Part shown: positions 16,301 to 26,300 of the stretch, piece by piece
Layout of the letters: each line of letters opens with the position of its first letter
How positions within the stretch are numbered: position 1 is the stretch's first letter
Assembly: GCF_018588945.1 (NCBI RefSeq)
Contig: NZ_JAFIWA010000002.1
Span: 1-64,000 of the forward strand
Direction of reading: 5' to 3'
Length of the DNA: 64,000 nt
DNA from: Microbacterium flavescens
GTDB taxonomy: Bacteria; Actinomycetota; Actinomycetes; Actinomycetales; Microbacteriaceae
The notes under the pieces: generated by a model
The model's database searches: none
What the model was told of the DNA's origin: nothing
The model's input: the letters and a program-made list of their open reading frames with translations, nothing else
Program-made: the position numbers and the translations under genes

Positions 16301-19300
16301 GGCTCCACACGGAGAGCGGCGCCGAAGCCGGCGAGAACGCCGCGCTGGCGCTTGCGGCGCCCGAAGAACCCTGATGTCTCGGCAGCAACGGCGGCCTTAT
16401 GCACGGACTCCACATCGCCGTCGAGCGCCTCGGGGCCGACGGACGCGAACCAGGTGCGTTCGACAGTGCTGGCGTTCAGTCGTTCCTGAAGCGCGGGAAC
16501 CTCGCCCGACAGCGTGCGCGCGTGGAGCGCGTCGATCGCGTCGAGTGGATGCCGCGGTGCAGTGGCCAGTGTGGCCCATCGGTCGAGTTGCGCCGGCGAC
16601 GAGACGAGTGCAAGCAGGTCGGCATCGGGTCGACGTGACAGCAGGTCGGAGAGGACCGAATCGAACTCTCGTGCGGCAGAGTGGACCTCGGCCGTGTCGA
16701 GGGTCGATGCCCCGGACACCGGGACGAAGCCCCACGGGTGGAGCGGCGTCGGGTGTGCCAGATCGGCTGTCTCCGGCAGCGTTCGAAGCAGATCCCGAAG
16801 GTAGTCGAACTGCTCCTCGGTGCCCGTCGCGACGAATGAGCTCGGAACTTCGAGTGCCTCGACGTCGTCCGCCGAGGCGAGAAGCTGCGCTCGCGCCGAG
16901 TAGAGGGACATGCCCGCGGAGTTGGGCTCGTGCAGTCGCTTGGCGTACCTGAGCAGCGATCCGCGGCTGGTTGCAGCCGCCTCCGTGTCGGCCTTGAGCG
17001 CCGCGGCGTCGGGTCGGGCGATCGCATCGATCGCCGCCCGGATCTGCGTCCGCACCGCATTCGGGCGTGCGCCCTTGTCATGCAGGTCGAGCGAGAAGGC
17101 ACCGAGGCCTACGGCATCCAGCCGATCCTTGACGACGTCCAGCGCCGCGCGCTTCTCAGCGACGAACAGTACACGCTTGCCGTTCGCGAGCGAGTGTGCC
17201 AGCAGGTTGGTGATGGTCTGCGACTTTCCTGTGCCGGGGGGACCCTCGAGCACGAACGTGCGAAGAGCCTCGGCCTCGGCGACGGCTTCAAGCTGCGAGG
17301 AGTCGGCTGGCACGGGAACGGCGTTGTTCAGGGCGTCGAGGTCGACGGCGGTGGGGGCGTCGAACGGGTCGACGTACTCGGCCGTCGGCGTGTCGATGAG
17401 GTGCTTGACGAGGGAGTTGCTCGCCAGCTCGTTCCAGTTCTCGTCGAGATCCTTCCAGAGGCGGTACTTTGCGAACTGCAGAATCGAAAGATCGACCGTG
17501 TCCTCCACCGTGAACGGCAGTCGTGCCGACGCCAAGGCGCGTCGCGTCGCCGCGAACGTTGCGGGCAGATCGATTCCAGAGTCGTCCTTTGCAGGGTTCG
17601 CGAGACCTGGGATGTTCAGCCCGAAACTTAGTCGGAGCTTCTCGAGGAGGCAGTAGTTAGGGGTGGACTCACCTGCTTCGTCGAGGCTGAGGCGGAACGT
17701 CTTGCCCCCGCCCGACGCCTCCAGGGCCACGGGGACGAGGACCAGCGGCGACCTCAGCTCGCGGTCGTTGAACGTCCAGCGCAGCATCCCGAATGCCAAG
17801 TAGAGGTTGTTGGCTCCGGTTTCTTCGACGATCGTCCGGGCCTTGTAGGCGAGTGCGCGCAGTCGGGTCGTATACGTCGCCTCGGTAACCCCGACGTAGA
17901 CTTGCTTGCGCTCGGTGAGCATTGCCGCGCGCGCCTGCTCGGGGAGGTCGTGACCGAATCGGATGCCGCGACTGCCGTCGACCGTGGGTATCCGGTCGCT
18001 CGGCACGAGCGTGACGGTCGTGCCGTTGTTGATCATGTCCTCGAACGCCGCCAGCGACGGCTGCGGAACCGCCAGCGGGTACCCGGACTTCTCGCCGTAG
18101 TTGACGAGGCGATTGCGCAGGCTCAAGTCGAGCAGCGCGTTCTTCCATTGCGCAACGCGCGGCGGGACAGGGCGACCGCTGCTGCCGGTCACCGGGTCCG
18201 ACGACGGCGCGTAGTGCAGAGCATCCGGGGCCTGCGCGACGGCGTACTCGGAGATCGTCACCTCGCCGGACTCGGTCATCGTCCGGCTGGGCAGAGGATA
18301 GATCCTCGCCAAGCGTGCTTGCATGACGTCGGTGACGCCCAGGACAGCAGAGATGTCACCCGACAGCGTCGCGACGTGCGGTTGCCGCCGCGCGTCGGCG
18401 AAGGGCTTCGATGTCGCGCCCCCCGTGAGGAAAGTGGTCTCGATGACCTCGATCTGCCCGATGCCGACGTAGTTCACCACCTCTGCCGCATCCAGCTGTG
18501 CCGGACCGTCGAGACTGGCGTCATCTCGCCAGTAACCGAGGAAGATGTGTCCCTTCAACAGCCAGAGGGTCGAGTTGATCCCGACCTCCTCGAGCGCGGC
18601 GGCGAGCGTGACAGTCGTGTCCAGGCATGTCCCGAGCCTGCCCTCGAGCACGTCCGCCGGCGTGCGTACCTTCTGCCCCTCGAGTCCCCAGCTCGCTGGA
18701 GGCTCTGCGTAGCGGATGTCGCGGGCGCGCATGCTCTCGTAGATCGCCTCCACGATCGCGTCAACTCGTTCCCGCGAACCCTGCTGGTAACCATCGAGAG
18801 CGGAGTTGCCCGTTGCGATCTGCAGTCGATCGGATGCTTCGAGGATCAGCGGTGCGATCGCCGGGGAGTTCGGCTGCACGAACGATGCGAGAAGCTCGAG
18901 ACTCAGTTGCGGCGGATTTGCGCGCCATTGGTTCGCAGCGAGCACGGTCACTTCGGTGTCGATGAACGTCACTACTATGCCGGCCCCGTCGCGCAGCGTG
19001 ACCCGGATCACACCCTGCACCGGGTGTTCGACGGCCAGCATGCGAGCAGGATCGAGCACCAGATCGGCGTTGCGGAGCGTTGTCGGCGTGGTGCCGTCCA
19101 GGTCCACGATGACCACCCTCGGGTCGCCCAGCGAACCGAGCTGGCAGATCGCCTCGACCTCGACCGACGCGGCCCGCAGTTCGGGTCCGCGGTAGTCCAC
19201 GACCACCTCGTCCACGATCGCGATGGAGTTGCGTGCGTGGGCATAGCTCAGATCTGGAAGCGTGCTCACGGTGATCGTCGCGCTGCCGGCTGGGTCGACC

Positions 19301-19881
19301 TTGGCGGCATCCCCGAACACGGGCGCGACAGGCGACGGGGGAGGTGCAGTTTGCGACGGTGCTGCGGGAACCTCGGGCGCGCCCATCGCTGATCCCGAGT
19401 CGGATGCTGCCGCCGGAATGGTCGCGCTGGACTCCATGGCCATGGCCGCCAACACCGGACCCTTGAGTGCGTGCACACCGTCGGCCTGGGCATTCGCTCC
19501 CAACTCTCGCAGCAGCATTTCTGCGGAGTCGAGCGCGCGATAGGTCTCAGCGACGGAGAAGTCCTCGTTGTGCGCCCACTTGTTGCGTACGTTCCGTAGT
19601 TCGCTCGCCCAGTTCTGCGCTTGCCGACTGGCGATACCCGCGAACGGATACCCGAGCGACCCGAATGACTCGGTGAACGCGCGCAGAATCAGGGAGACGT
19701 CTCGGGGGTTGTATCGGCCGAGCCCGCGGCCGGCCTGACGATCCTTCTGCGTGAGGATGTCGGTCCACTCAGCGACGGACGGCGCGAGCTCGTGGAACCG
19801 ACCGGCGACCACGGGGCCAAGGCCCGCACTTAGCGCGACGAGCGCCTTCTCAATGTGGCTTCGCGCATCGAACTCGTGCAT
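13384..19881 (-). CDS. Hhe-type defence protein: HEPN, transglutaminase-like, DUF4011, SF1 helicase, Vsr-like nuclease, DUF3320
   Basis: 2165 residues. Order: Swt1-type HEPN domain (about 1-135) with the RNase motif R99-N-x3-H104; beta-rich region; transglutaminase-like papain-fold domain with Cys419 (GTCLDTT) and His445 (KGHIFLGYW); DUF4011 from about 570 (WKNALLDLSLRNRLVNY); SF1 helicase with Walker A GPPGTGKS (Lys886), Walker B FDEAS (Asp1511), QGDE and the motif VI segment NVAITRARRQ; a Vsr/DUF559-like nuclease region (about 1810-1910); DUF3320 (about 1990-2045). HEPN-DUF4011-helicase-Vsr proteins were shown to be antiphage (Hhe). The added transglutaminase-like domain between HEPN and DUF4011 is notable. 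GAGGAG lies four bases before the ATG. It is divergent from the tubulin-like operon. Defence role inferred. Confidence 0.88.
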   Translation of the reverse strand: MHEFDARSHIEKALVALSAGLGPVVAGRFHELAPSVAEWTDILTQKDRQAGRGLGRYNPRDVSLILRAFTESFGSLGYPFAGIASRQAQNWASELRNVRNKWAHNEDFSVAETYRALDSAEMLLRELGANAQADGVHALKGPVLAAMAMESSATIPAAASDSGSAMGAPEVPAAPSQTAPPPSPVAPVFGDAAKVDPAGSATITVSTLPDLSYAHARNSIAIVDEVVVDYRGPELRAASVEVEAICQLGSLGDPRVVIVDLDGTTPTTLRNADLVLDPARMLAVEHPVQGVIRVTLRDGAGIVVTFIDTEVTVLAANQWRANPPQLSLELLASFVQPNSPAIAPLILEASDRLQIATGNSALDGYQQGSRERVDAIVEAIYESMRARDIRYAEPPASWGLEGQKVRTPADVLEGRLGTCLDTTVTLAAALEEVGINSTLWLLKGHIFLGYWRDDASLDGPAQLDAAEVVNYVGIGQIEVIETTFLTGGATSKPFADARRQPHVATLSGDISAVLGVTDVMQARLARIYPLPSRTMTESGEVTISEYAVAQAPDALHYAPSSDPVTGSSGRPVPPRVAQWKNALLDLSLRNRLVNYGEKSGYPLAVPQPSLAAFEDMINNGTTVTLVPSDRIPTVDGSRGIRFGHDLPEQARAAMLTERKQVYVGVTEATYTTRLRALAYKARTIVEETGANNLYLAFGMLRWTFNDRELRSPLVLVPVALEASGGGKTFRLSLDEAGESTPNYCLLEKLRLSFGLNIPGLANPAKDDSGIDLPATFAATRRALASARLPFTVEDTVDLSILQFAKYRLWKDLDENWNELASNSLVKHLIDTPTAEYVDPFDAPTAVDLDALNNAVPVPADSSQLEAVAEAEALRTFVLEGPPGTGKSQTITNLLAHSLANGKRVLFVAEKRAALDVVKDRLDAVGLGAFSLDLHDKGARPNAVRTQIRAAIDAIARPDAAALKADTEAAATSRGSLLRYAKRLHEPNSAGMSLYSARAQLLASADDVEALEVPSSFVATGTEEQFDYLRDLLRTLPETADLAHPTPLHPWGFVPVSGASTLDTAEVHSAAREFDSVLSDLLSRRPDADLLALVSSPAQLDRWATLATAPRHPLDAIDALHARTLSGEVPALQERLNASTVERTWFASVGPEALDGDVESVHKAAVAAETSGFFGRRKRQRGVLAGFGAALRVEPRKFPPREITPLTVEVTRTADEIRSLRSELATLPLPLVSAQWNPYLRDDAEPTRAALSWAVWLGSELSSSDGRPDLRQAFRRYYSSNRPDGDLAGSLTQLSTAWRALVAACGVTEPTGDGADVFSTWAREAGFFSAWVSTTGARSLTTSGPVTLDRWVAFRRHLEPLLRFGMTSAHDALLTGEVPADLASLALDKGIAQASVVERADSQAMAAFDVPAHNRTIDRFTSSAAAIRGALPRWIPAEIIAKRRIDPAYEGGMMGELKRQLARQRGGMTVRALFEHYGELITQIAPCVLMSPESVARFFPAKARMFDIVVFDEASQIRVADAVGAMGRGTSVVVVGDSKQMPPSSFAEISTDIESDTSAVADVVADEESILTECVQARVPRKWLSWHYRSQDEALITFSNHAYYDSRLSSFPAPWPTVESATHPDHGISLVRVSGHFNRSGRGRDLRTNAAEAEAIVREVAQRFAASPDETPSIGVITFNAQQRTLIETLLREAPDARIAHALDERDGLFVKNLENVQGDERDTILFSVAFSANERGSIPLNFGPLSRAGGERRLNVAITRARRQVILFASFDPSELRAEETASIGIKHLKGYLELAASGVESATDSAHRERLIDRHRDEIADELRYRGFAVSTDIGLSDFRVDISIADAAEPTRPLVAVLLDGESWRARRTVADRDGLPVDVLKGLMKWPGVERVWLPEWLQQREETLARLSAAVVEASAERQLPRSVPENAGEVAADAPVPSEPVVTPRADDPEPAAVRSAAGRFATPVRQTELRHPRLRQYVEWEPKRFGTTGTLDRLPHDSAVQAVRAVLRDIVQKEGPIHKMRLARLTAEAFGLNRVSGARADAILRCLPHEYLRTTDRSCAWPTGIDPVGWQDVRRSQPGDGRNFDHVPLEEIANAMAVVAELGGGMNEDELKRRALALFGGKRLTEGVSSRLADGLCRGLETGRIERDERGLVRAVDHF

Positions 19882-20036
19882 CGCGCTCCTCGCTGGGTCC
19901 GTCTACTGGAGCATCGAGTGCGCCGCCGGCCAGACGTCAGCGCTCATTGTGATGTCCGGGACTCCATACTCTCGCATAGGCGTGTGACAGCACACGGGCG
20001 TCGAGCGGACATGACTCTGCTTTTGCTGAAGGTCAT

Positions 20037-20053
20037 CTCAGGAATACCCTGAG
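20037..20053. promoter_or_regulatory. Inverted repeat in the divergent control region
   Basis: CTCAGG and CCTGAG flank the pentamer AATAC, about 110 bases before the first gene of the rightward operon and 155 bases from the leftward HEPN/helicase start. It could be an operator shared by both transcripts. It is the clearest palindrome in the gap apart from the leader hairpin. Confidence 0.35.
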
Positions 20054-20080
20054 CGCCGAGGGCGCGTCTGTGGCTCCTCC

Positions 20081-20086
20081 TAGACT
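20081..20086 (+). promoter_or_regulatory. Possible -10 hexamer TAGACT ahead of the tubulin-like operon
   Basis: TAGACT matches TAnnnT and is the best -10 candidate between the divergent genes. It lies just upstream of a strong hairpin and about 60 bases before the first ATG, so transcripts would carry a structured leader. No convincing -35 is visible. Confidence 0.35.
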
Positions 20087-20092
20087 GCGAAT

Positions 20093-20112
20093 GCGGTCCC
20101 CGGGGGGACCGC
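20093..20112 (+). terminator. Leader hairpin with weak T-rich tail, possible attenuator
   Basis: A perfect 8-bp stem (GCGGTCCC/GGGACCGC) with a 4-base loop is followed by TTCTTCGT. It lies between the presumed promoter and the first gene of the operon at 20149. It could attenuate transcription, protect the mRNA or simply terminate stray upstream transcripts. Confidence 0.4.
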
Positions 20113-20148
20113 TTCTTCGTATGACCGAAGAGCGAAGGGAACCGTCGC

Positions 20149-20574
20149 ATGTCGAAACTGCAGCACCCGGCGCGTCGAGCGCCGAGTGCACCTCCGCGTT
20201 CGCATGCGTCCGTTTCGCCGTGGCCGGTCATCTTCGGATGCGCGGCGACAGCCGCGAGCCTCATCATCGCCGTCCTCGTGGCTGTGTTCCTCAGTGCTCC
20301 GAGTACCGGATTGGGAATCGAGATCCCGATCGTGCGATCCGAGTATGCCTGGCTCAGCTTGCTGGGGTGGCTGCTGACGCCTGTCGCCGTGATCGCATGC
20401 TACGGCTGGGATGTCATCGGCCAGAGAAACGGGTTGCGACGCAATCGCGACATCGTGCTGCAACCGGCTTGGACAACCGTTCTCCTCACGCTGTCCGGCG
20501 TCGGAATCCTCATCGGCGTGTGGCACATCTTGAACCTCAGCGTGCCGCTCTCGGAGTGGATGGGCTTCGCATGA
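20149..20574 (+). CDS. Small three-TM membrane protein, first gene of the tubulin-like operon
   Basis: 141 residues. A basic, Pro/Ser-rich N-terminus (about 25 residues) is followed by three hydrophobic helices: PVIFGCAATAASLIIAVLVA, LSLLGWLLTPVAVIACYGW and a last one around VLLTLSGVGILIGVWHIL. No named domain is recognised. An AAGGGA ribosome-binding site lies eight bases before the ATG. Its stop overlaps the ATG of the vWA gene (ATGA), so it is coupled to it. It may act as a membrane adaptor or assembly factor; this is only inferred from position. Confidence 0.8.
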   Translation: MSKLQHPARRAPSAPPRSHASVSPWPVIFGCAATAASLIIAVLVAVFLSAPSTGLGIEIPIVRSEYAWLSLLGWLLTPVAVIACYGWDVIGQRNGLRRNRDIVLQPAWTTVLLTLSGVGILIGVWHILNLSVPLSEWMGFA

Positions 20575-23294
20575 GGCGAATCATTGGACTCGGCGTTGCG
20601 GCGGGCTTGATCGCGGGCGGCTTGGCGATCGGCGGCGCCGCCGCGCAGACGACCGTGGCAACGGACGAGGCGCTCCTCTCGCAGAATGGCCAGGCTGCGA
20701 TAGCGGATCTCCGCACTTGCCTCGCATCCGAGGACACGCTGAATGTCTATTACTTGATCGACAGCTCTCAGTCTCTAGACAGACTTGACGGCCAGGCCTC
20801 GGGAACGGGCTCGGATCCCGACAATGTGCGCGCTCCAATCCTTGCCAACAGCCTCGAAGAGCTCGGGCGCCTGAGCGAGAACGCCACGGTGAACTGGGCG
20901 GCCGGATTCTTCAGCACGGAGTTCTCTGCCGAGATCGAGTGGCACGAGTGGCAGGAGGGTGGACCCGAGGAGCTTGAGGCGGCGATCGAGGAAGAGGTCC
21001 CGTCGGGCTACACGAACTGGTCGGCCGCACTGAAAGGCGCGCAAGACGAGCTCGCGGGGCGAAGCGGATGCCGACTGCTGGTCTGGCTCACCGACGGCGT
21101 ACTTGATCTCCCCGACGGCGAAGGCGACACGACCCTGACGGCCGCCGAACGGGCTGAGCTCGACGGGCTCTGCAGCGCAGACGGCGCCTTCAACGAATTC
21201 CGCAGCGACGGGGTGGTGGTGATCGGTGCGCTCCTCTCCAAGACCGCGCCGCCGACGGCGAGCTCCGAGATGCAGAGACTCGTGGAGGGTGAGAACGCGG
21301 CAGGCGAAGTCTGCCAACTCCACCCCATGCCCGACGCGTATGCCCACGGTGCCTTCGTCGAGGCAGATGCGCCCGACTCGCTCCGCCGAGTCTTCCTCCA
21401 GTTGGGGGCGCAGGTTGGCGGAGGGTTCCCGCGCCCCTTCGACGAAGACGGATCCTTCTGGATTGACCCCGGCGTCGCGAGTTTCCGCATCATCCTCAGC
21501 GGCGATTGGACGCTGCATCCGCCCGAAGGCTCAGAGATGGAAGTCGCCACGGCGGCGGCTCCGTCCGGGTGGATGGAGTATGACGGGGAGTGGACGATTG
21601 ACGTCGGCACCACCACACCGGAAACCCATGGCAAGTGGAGGCTCGAGCGCGGCTCCGACGACGCCCCGGCGCTGTTCCTCTACAGCGGGCTCGCCATTCG
21701 GTTCGATGACACGACGACGATCGTAGTAGGCGCTGACGGCGAAGCTTCCGTGACTCTCGATGGTCAGGTACTCACCGCCGACGGTACTCCCGCCGATCTC
21801 AGCGGCCTGGATCACACATTGACGGCGACAATCGTGACCGAGGACGGGGCTCCTACGCAGCCGTTCATCTCGCTCGAGAATGCAACGGTGAATTCCGCGA
21901 ACGGCGCAATCAGCATTCCGATGCCCGATCTCGGCGAGGCGAATACAATCGGGGTCGAGGCGAAGATAGACCCGCTCGTCACGGTGGACCATGGCCTGAA
22001 GCTCGCGCCCGTCACGACGCAGAAGGAGTCCGTCGAGATCGTCGAGCCGGGCGACTACCCGCGTGTCACGGCTGTTGAAAAGGTTCAAGACCTCATCGGG
22101 GCGCGCGGTGAGGCGGTGTTCAACATCACGGTCGAGGCGCCTGCCGAGGGCGGCGAGGTCTGCTTCGAGGATCCGACGATCGACAGCGACCCCGCTGGGC
22201 GTGACGCCGGTAGCTGGAACTGGGACGTCCTGCCGTCGGGCTGTACGCCGGTTTCGGCGGACGGTGAGCAGTTCACTGTGACCGCGGGAAACACCACGGC
22301 AGCGGACACCGACGTTGTGGCCACACTGCCGGTCAGGTTGTTCGCGGCAGAGTCGGAGGCGAGCCCAGATGTCTATCCCGAGCAGAACCAGAACGTCCCT
22401 CTTGCGTTCCACTCGAGTCATCCGCTCAACCAGGGCGCCATCTGGCCACTCGCCCTGCTGCTCCTTGCCGCGGGAGTCCTCCTCCCACTCCTCGGCCTCT
22501 GGCTCGTCAACCGACTCACCGCTGGACTCGACGTCGACAACTCCCTTCAGCGGGGAGCGTTCGCGGTGAAGGTGCAGCCGTCGGGCGTCAGCTTCGTGGA
22601 TGCTCCGACCAGCGACACGGCCCTGTCGGAGCGGTTCCGCTACGTCACGGCCACCGAGAAGGTCCGGGTGCTCGATGACCCGGACGTGGGGCGGATCAGC
22701 CCGGTCGTGCCGTGGTTCCCCCTCATTCCGCCGTGGTACCGGATCCAGCCGTCCAGCGGTCGCAGCATCGCGGTCGCGCGGACAGCGTCGCGATCGGGCG
22801 GAAGTGGTGAGGTGCGAGCCGACGGTTCCGTACGATTCGCTCAGCTCCCGTTCGACGGGTTCTGGATGCTCGTCGTGTCCGATGCGGAGTTGGCGCGCAC
22901 CCAGGCGGGCGACCCGGTGAACGGAAACGTGGTCATCTATCACCGCGCGTCCTCGGACGGTCCCGCTCAGTATCGCGAACGCCTCACCCTCATCACGTCG
23001 GACACCAAGCTCCGCGACGCGGTCGACCGTGCTCGAGCACGTGGCGCGCAGGGGGCGACGGCCATTCCCGCCGCGACGACTCCAGCGAAGAATCCAGGGA
23101 AGGCGCAGCCAGCAGCGCCCGCTCGCGAGTCGGCTCCAGCAGACGCCGGCCCGCCGCCGCGGCCGGGCTCTGGGGCATCCAGCCCGGGTTCCCCCCCGCC
23201 GCGACCGTCAGGGTCGCAGTCGGGTTCGGCTGCCCCACCTCCGCCTCCGCCCTCACGCTCCAGCGGGCCGCCCCCGCGCCCGAGCGATCGCTGA
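20571..23294 (+). CDS. Secreted vWA-domain protein with single TM and proline-rich cytosolic tail
   Basis: 907 residues. A signal peptide (about 1-27, MRRIIGLGVAAGLIAGGLAIGGAAAQ) leads into a von Willebrand A domain with MIDAS motif DSSQS (Asp64), a Thr in SGYTNW and Asp175 in WLTDG, so metal-dependent ligand binding is likely. A long beta-rich extracellular region follows to about 620. The membrane segment is about 623-648 (IWPLALLLLAAGVLLPLLGLWL). The cytosolic part includes a roughly 170-residue folded region and ends in a Pro-rich tail with PPPRPG, PPPRPS and PPPRPS. The open frame extends upstream, but ATG 20571 overlaps the previous stop and starts the signal peptide. Its partner is unknown. 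The topology suggests sensing or adhesion outside linked to the GTPase inside. Confidence 0.88.
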   Translation: MRRIIGLGVAAGLIAGGLAIGGAAAQTTVATDEALLSQNGQAAIADLRTCLASEDTLNVYYLIDSSQSLDRLDGQASGTGSDPDNVRAPILANSLEELGRLSENATVNWAAGFFSTEFSAEIEWHEWQEGGPEELEAAIEEEVPSGYTNWSAALKGAQDELAGRSGCRLLVWLTDGVLDLPDGEGDTTLTAAERAELDGLCSADGAFNEFRSDGVVVIGALLSKTAPPTASSEMQRLVEGENAAGEVCQLHPMPDAYAHGAFVEADAPDSLRRVFLQLGAQVGGGFPRPFDEDGSFWIDPGVASFRIILSGDWTLHPPEGSEMEVATAAAPSGWMEYDGEWTIDVGTTTPETHGKWRLERGSDDAPALFLYSGLAIRFDDTTTIVVGADGEASVTLDGQVLTADGTPADLSGLDHTLTATIVTEDGAPTQPFISLENATVNSANGAISIPMPDLGEANTIGVEAKIDPLVTVDHGLKLAPVTTQKESVEIVEPGDYPRVTAVEKVQDLIGARGEAVFNITVEAPAEGGEVCFEDPTIDSDPAGRDAGSWNWDVLPSGCTPVSADGEQFTVTAGNTTAADTDVVATLPVRLFAAESEASPDVYPEQNQNVPLAFHSSHPLNQGAIWPLALLLLAAGVLLPLLGLWLVNRLTAGLDVDNSLQRGAFAVKVQPSGVSFVDAPTSDTALSERFRYVTATEKVRVLDDPDVGRISPVVPWFPLIPPWYRIQPSSGRSIAVARTASRSGGSGEVRADGSVRFAQLPFDGFWMLVVSDAELARTQAGDPVNGNVVIYHRASSDGPAQYRERLTLITSDTKLRDAVDRARARGAQGATAIPAATTPAKNPGKAQPAAPARESAPADAGPPPRPGSGASSPGSPPPRPSGSQSGSAAPPPPPPSRSSGPPPRPSDR

Positions 23295-23326
23295 CGTCCC
23301 CCACCCACTCCAGAAAGCGAACATCC

Positions 23327-26300
23327 ATGCTCAGGCCCTTCCTCATCATCGGAGTCGGTGGTTCCGGCGGAAAAACTCTCCGCGGCATCACCTACCAACT
23401 GCAGCTGAAGCTTCAGCAGGTCGGGTGGACGTCGGGCATCCCCGCCGCATGGCAATTCCTCCACTTCGACACACCTACCGCGCAGGACGGCGCAGACTTC
23501 CCCGCGCCGTTCCTTCCGGCCCAGCAGTACAAAGGTCTGGTCTCCACAGGAGCGACGTACAACACTGTCTACCGATCGATCGAGAGCTCGCACTCAACCA
23601 ATCGGCGCGTGCACCGCGACATCCAGCGTCAGCTTCCCGATCAGCGCTATGTCAAGGTCGACGTCACCAAGGGAGCAGGTCAGTTCCGCGCCGTGGGTCG
23701 AGCTGTCGCACTCGGCGCGACCAAGGAGATCGCTGCCGCAGCACGCGGCGCCATCGGTCGGCTGAGTGACGCGTCAGCGCTCGCTGAACTGCGGACGCTC
23801 GGTCAGCGGCTCAAGGTGCGTGGCGAGGGCAGCGACACCAGCCCCACCGTCATCGTCATATCGTCCATCGCCGGTGGATCTGGAGCCGGCCAGTTCCTCG
23901 ACGTCATTGAAGTGGTCAAGTCCACGGCGAAGCAGCACCCCTGGTCGAACCAGGTGTTCAGCATCCTGTACGCGCCTGACGTCTTCGACCAGATAAACGG
24001 CAGCGCCGGCATGCCGGGAAACGCGTTGGCGGCGATCACCGAAACCATGAACGGGTTCTGGTCGAATGCCCCGTCCGACTCGACTCTCGAGCTGTTGAAG
24101 AGCCAGGGGGTGGCGCCGTCGTACGGCGACGCGATGGACCGCGTGGGTGCTGCCTATCCGTTCATCGTCGGTCGGAGCAACAGCAAGGTCACCTTCGAAG
24201 ACCAGACCGCCGTCTACAATGCCGTCGCCACCAGCCTCACGGCGTGGATCACCGACGAGCGGGTGCAGGACGACATGGTCGCCTACTCGTCGGGCAACTG
24301 GCAGGCTCGTGTCGGGGCGAACGTACTCGCTGACCGGTCGGGGCTCGCGAGCCCTGTGCACAACGCACCGCCGTTCTCTTCTATGGGCTTCGGACGCGTC
24401 ACGCTGGGACGTGAGCGGTTCCTCGAGTACTCGGCGGAGCGCTTCGCGCGGTCGGTGATCGATCGGATGCTGTTCGCGCACACGGAGGGGGATCCGCAGT
24501 TCGAGCAGAAGACCGAGCGCGAATGGATCGAGTCCGGGGCTGACAAGTCGTATCAGCGGTTCCTCAACGATCTCAAGCTGAACGAAGAGACCGAGGAGCA
24601 CAACCAGGTCATCGACGCATTGCGCGCCGACGCCACACTCGAACAGATCAAGGCCGAGCTGGAGAGCGGAGTAGGGCAGCGCCTCGGGAACAGCGGTGGC
24701 TTCGACAAGTCCGGTGGGCTCGAGCTCTCTGTGTGGACCGATCGCATGATGCGCGAGTACGCGAACCGGTCCCCGGAGATGCTCCTGCGCGACCAGCGCG
24801 ATCGCCAGGTGCGCCTCGAGCAGTGGACCAAGCACATGCCGTCCCACATTCTCCATACCGTCGCCACCTACACATCAGACGTGGGCCTTCCCGTCGCCGT
24901 CGCGATGCTAGGCCGCCTCGACCGTACGCTGCGCAGCGCCGCCGATGGGCTCGAGGGTGAGTCGCGCCAGTTCGACCAGTGGGTCCAGGACCTACCATCG
25001 CTGGTCGCCGATGAGTTGCGGCACGCACCGAACCAGACGTCCATCCGCCCAGACCAAGACGTCATCTCGCACGCCATCGAGCGACTGGCACAGGCGTTGG
25101 GGTGGGCGAGCGAGTCCCGCCTCCGGCGGAGTGCGGCGAAGCTGCTCAACGAACTGCGGGCGGATTTCCTTGGCCCGCTTCGCACCCACCTCGAGGGGGC
25201 TTTGGAAGCGCTCCGGCAGCGTGTCGGCGACACGCGCACGACAGATCAGCGCACCAACGAGTTCCAGTTCTGGCCGTCCCGGATCGATGCCACCGTGCCC
25301 CGCAAGTACGAGCCGGCACCGAACGAGCGGCTCCTCGTCGACCACCGGGAGTATCCCGCAGAGTTCGAGCGACTGGTCCGAGCAAGCGTCGAAGGCGACG
25401 AGTCGCGCTATCAGAACGCGATCCTCGACATCATGACCCAACTGCTCATCGGCGACGCCCCCGATTCGGTTCGAGAAGACGATCCCACCTCTTGGACGCT
25501 CATCGCCAGCACGCGGACGTGGAAGACGAGCGTGAGCGCGGATCCGGACTCGTCCTTTGCTCCGCAGACCCCTCACTTCCGTATGGAGACCGAGCCCGAG
25601 GTCTACCTAGAGCGTGCCCGACTCTGGATGCGGCGCGAGGGGATGCCGTTCCAGGCATACATCGGGGAGGACCTGCTCACGTACTTCGACGAGAACGGCA
25701 ACCCGCCGGACGTCTTCGCGAAGCGTCGGGATCGCTATCGAGAGCAGCTGCAGGCCGCGCTCGGCGCGAGTGAACCGCTCGTGAAGTTGAACTCCGGCCT
25801 CCTCAGAGCCGTGCACGACAAGGCGGTCAACGAGGACACCAGTCTGGTCATCAGTTCCATTCCGTTCCGCGAGGGAACCACGATGTACACCGTAACGAAG
25901 GCGGTGCTCGCGGAACTCGGCTTCTGGGATGACGCGACCTCCGAGTCGTGGTTCCGCGACGCGCGGGTCGACGGCATCGAGGTCTTCGCGATGTCGGGGT
26001 TCCCCTACCAGCCGATCGTCATGGACTCTGTCATGGAGCCCATCGCGCGGGGCTGGCTCAGCCAGTCGGGGACTCAGGACAGCCGCGAGGCGTTCTGGCA
26101 GTTCAAGCGCTCGCGTCTGCTGGGCGAGTCCATCCCGGCTGATCAGCGGGTCATCGCTTCGATGATCCGAGGCTGGTACGTGGCCAAGACGCTCAATCGT
26201 CTCGACATCAAGAGCACCGCGGGCGAGCGTGGTCCGGAGCTGCTGGTCTGGGACCCCCACTCACGGAAGCACGTCGGCTTCCCGCATCCGCTCCTCACGG

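Noticed and set aside
13384-19881. Type I or III restriction helicase
   Set aside because: The DUF4011, HEPN, Vsr-like and DUF3320 parts and SF1 motifs do not match HsdR or Res subunits, and no methylase or specificity gene is nearby.
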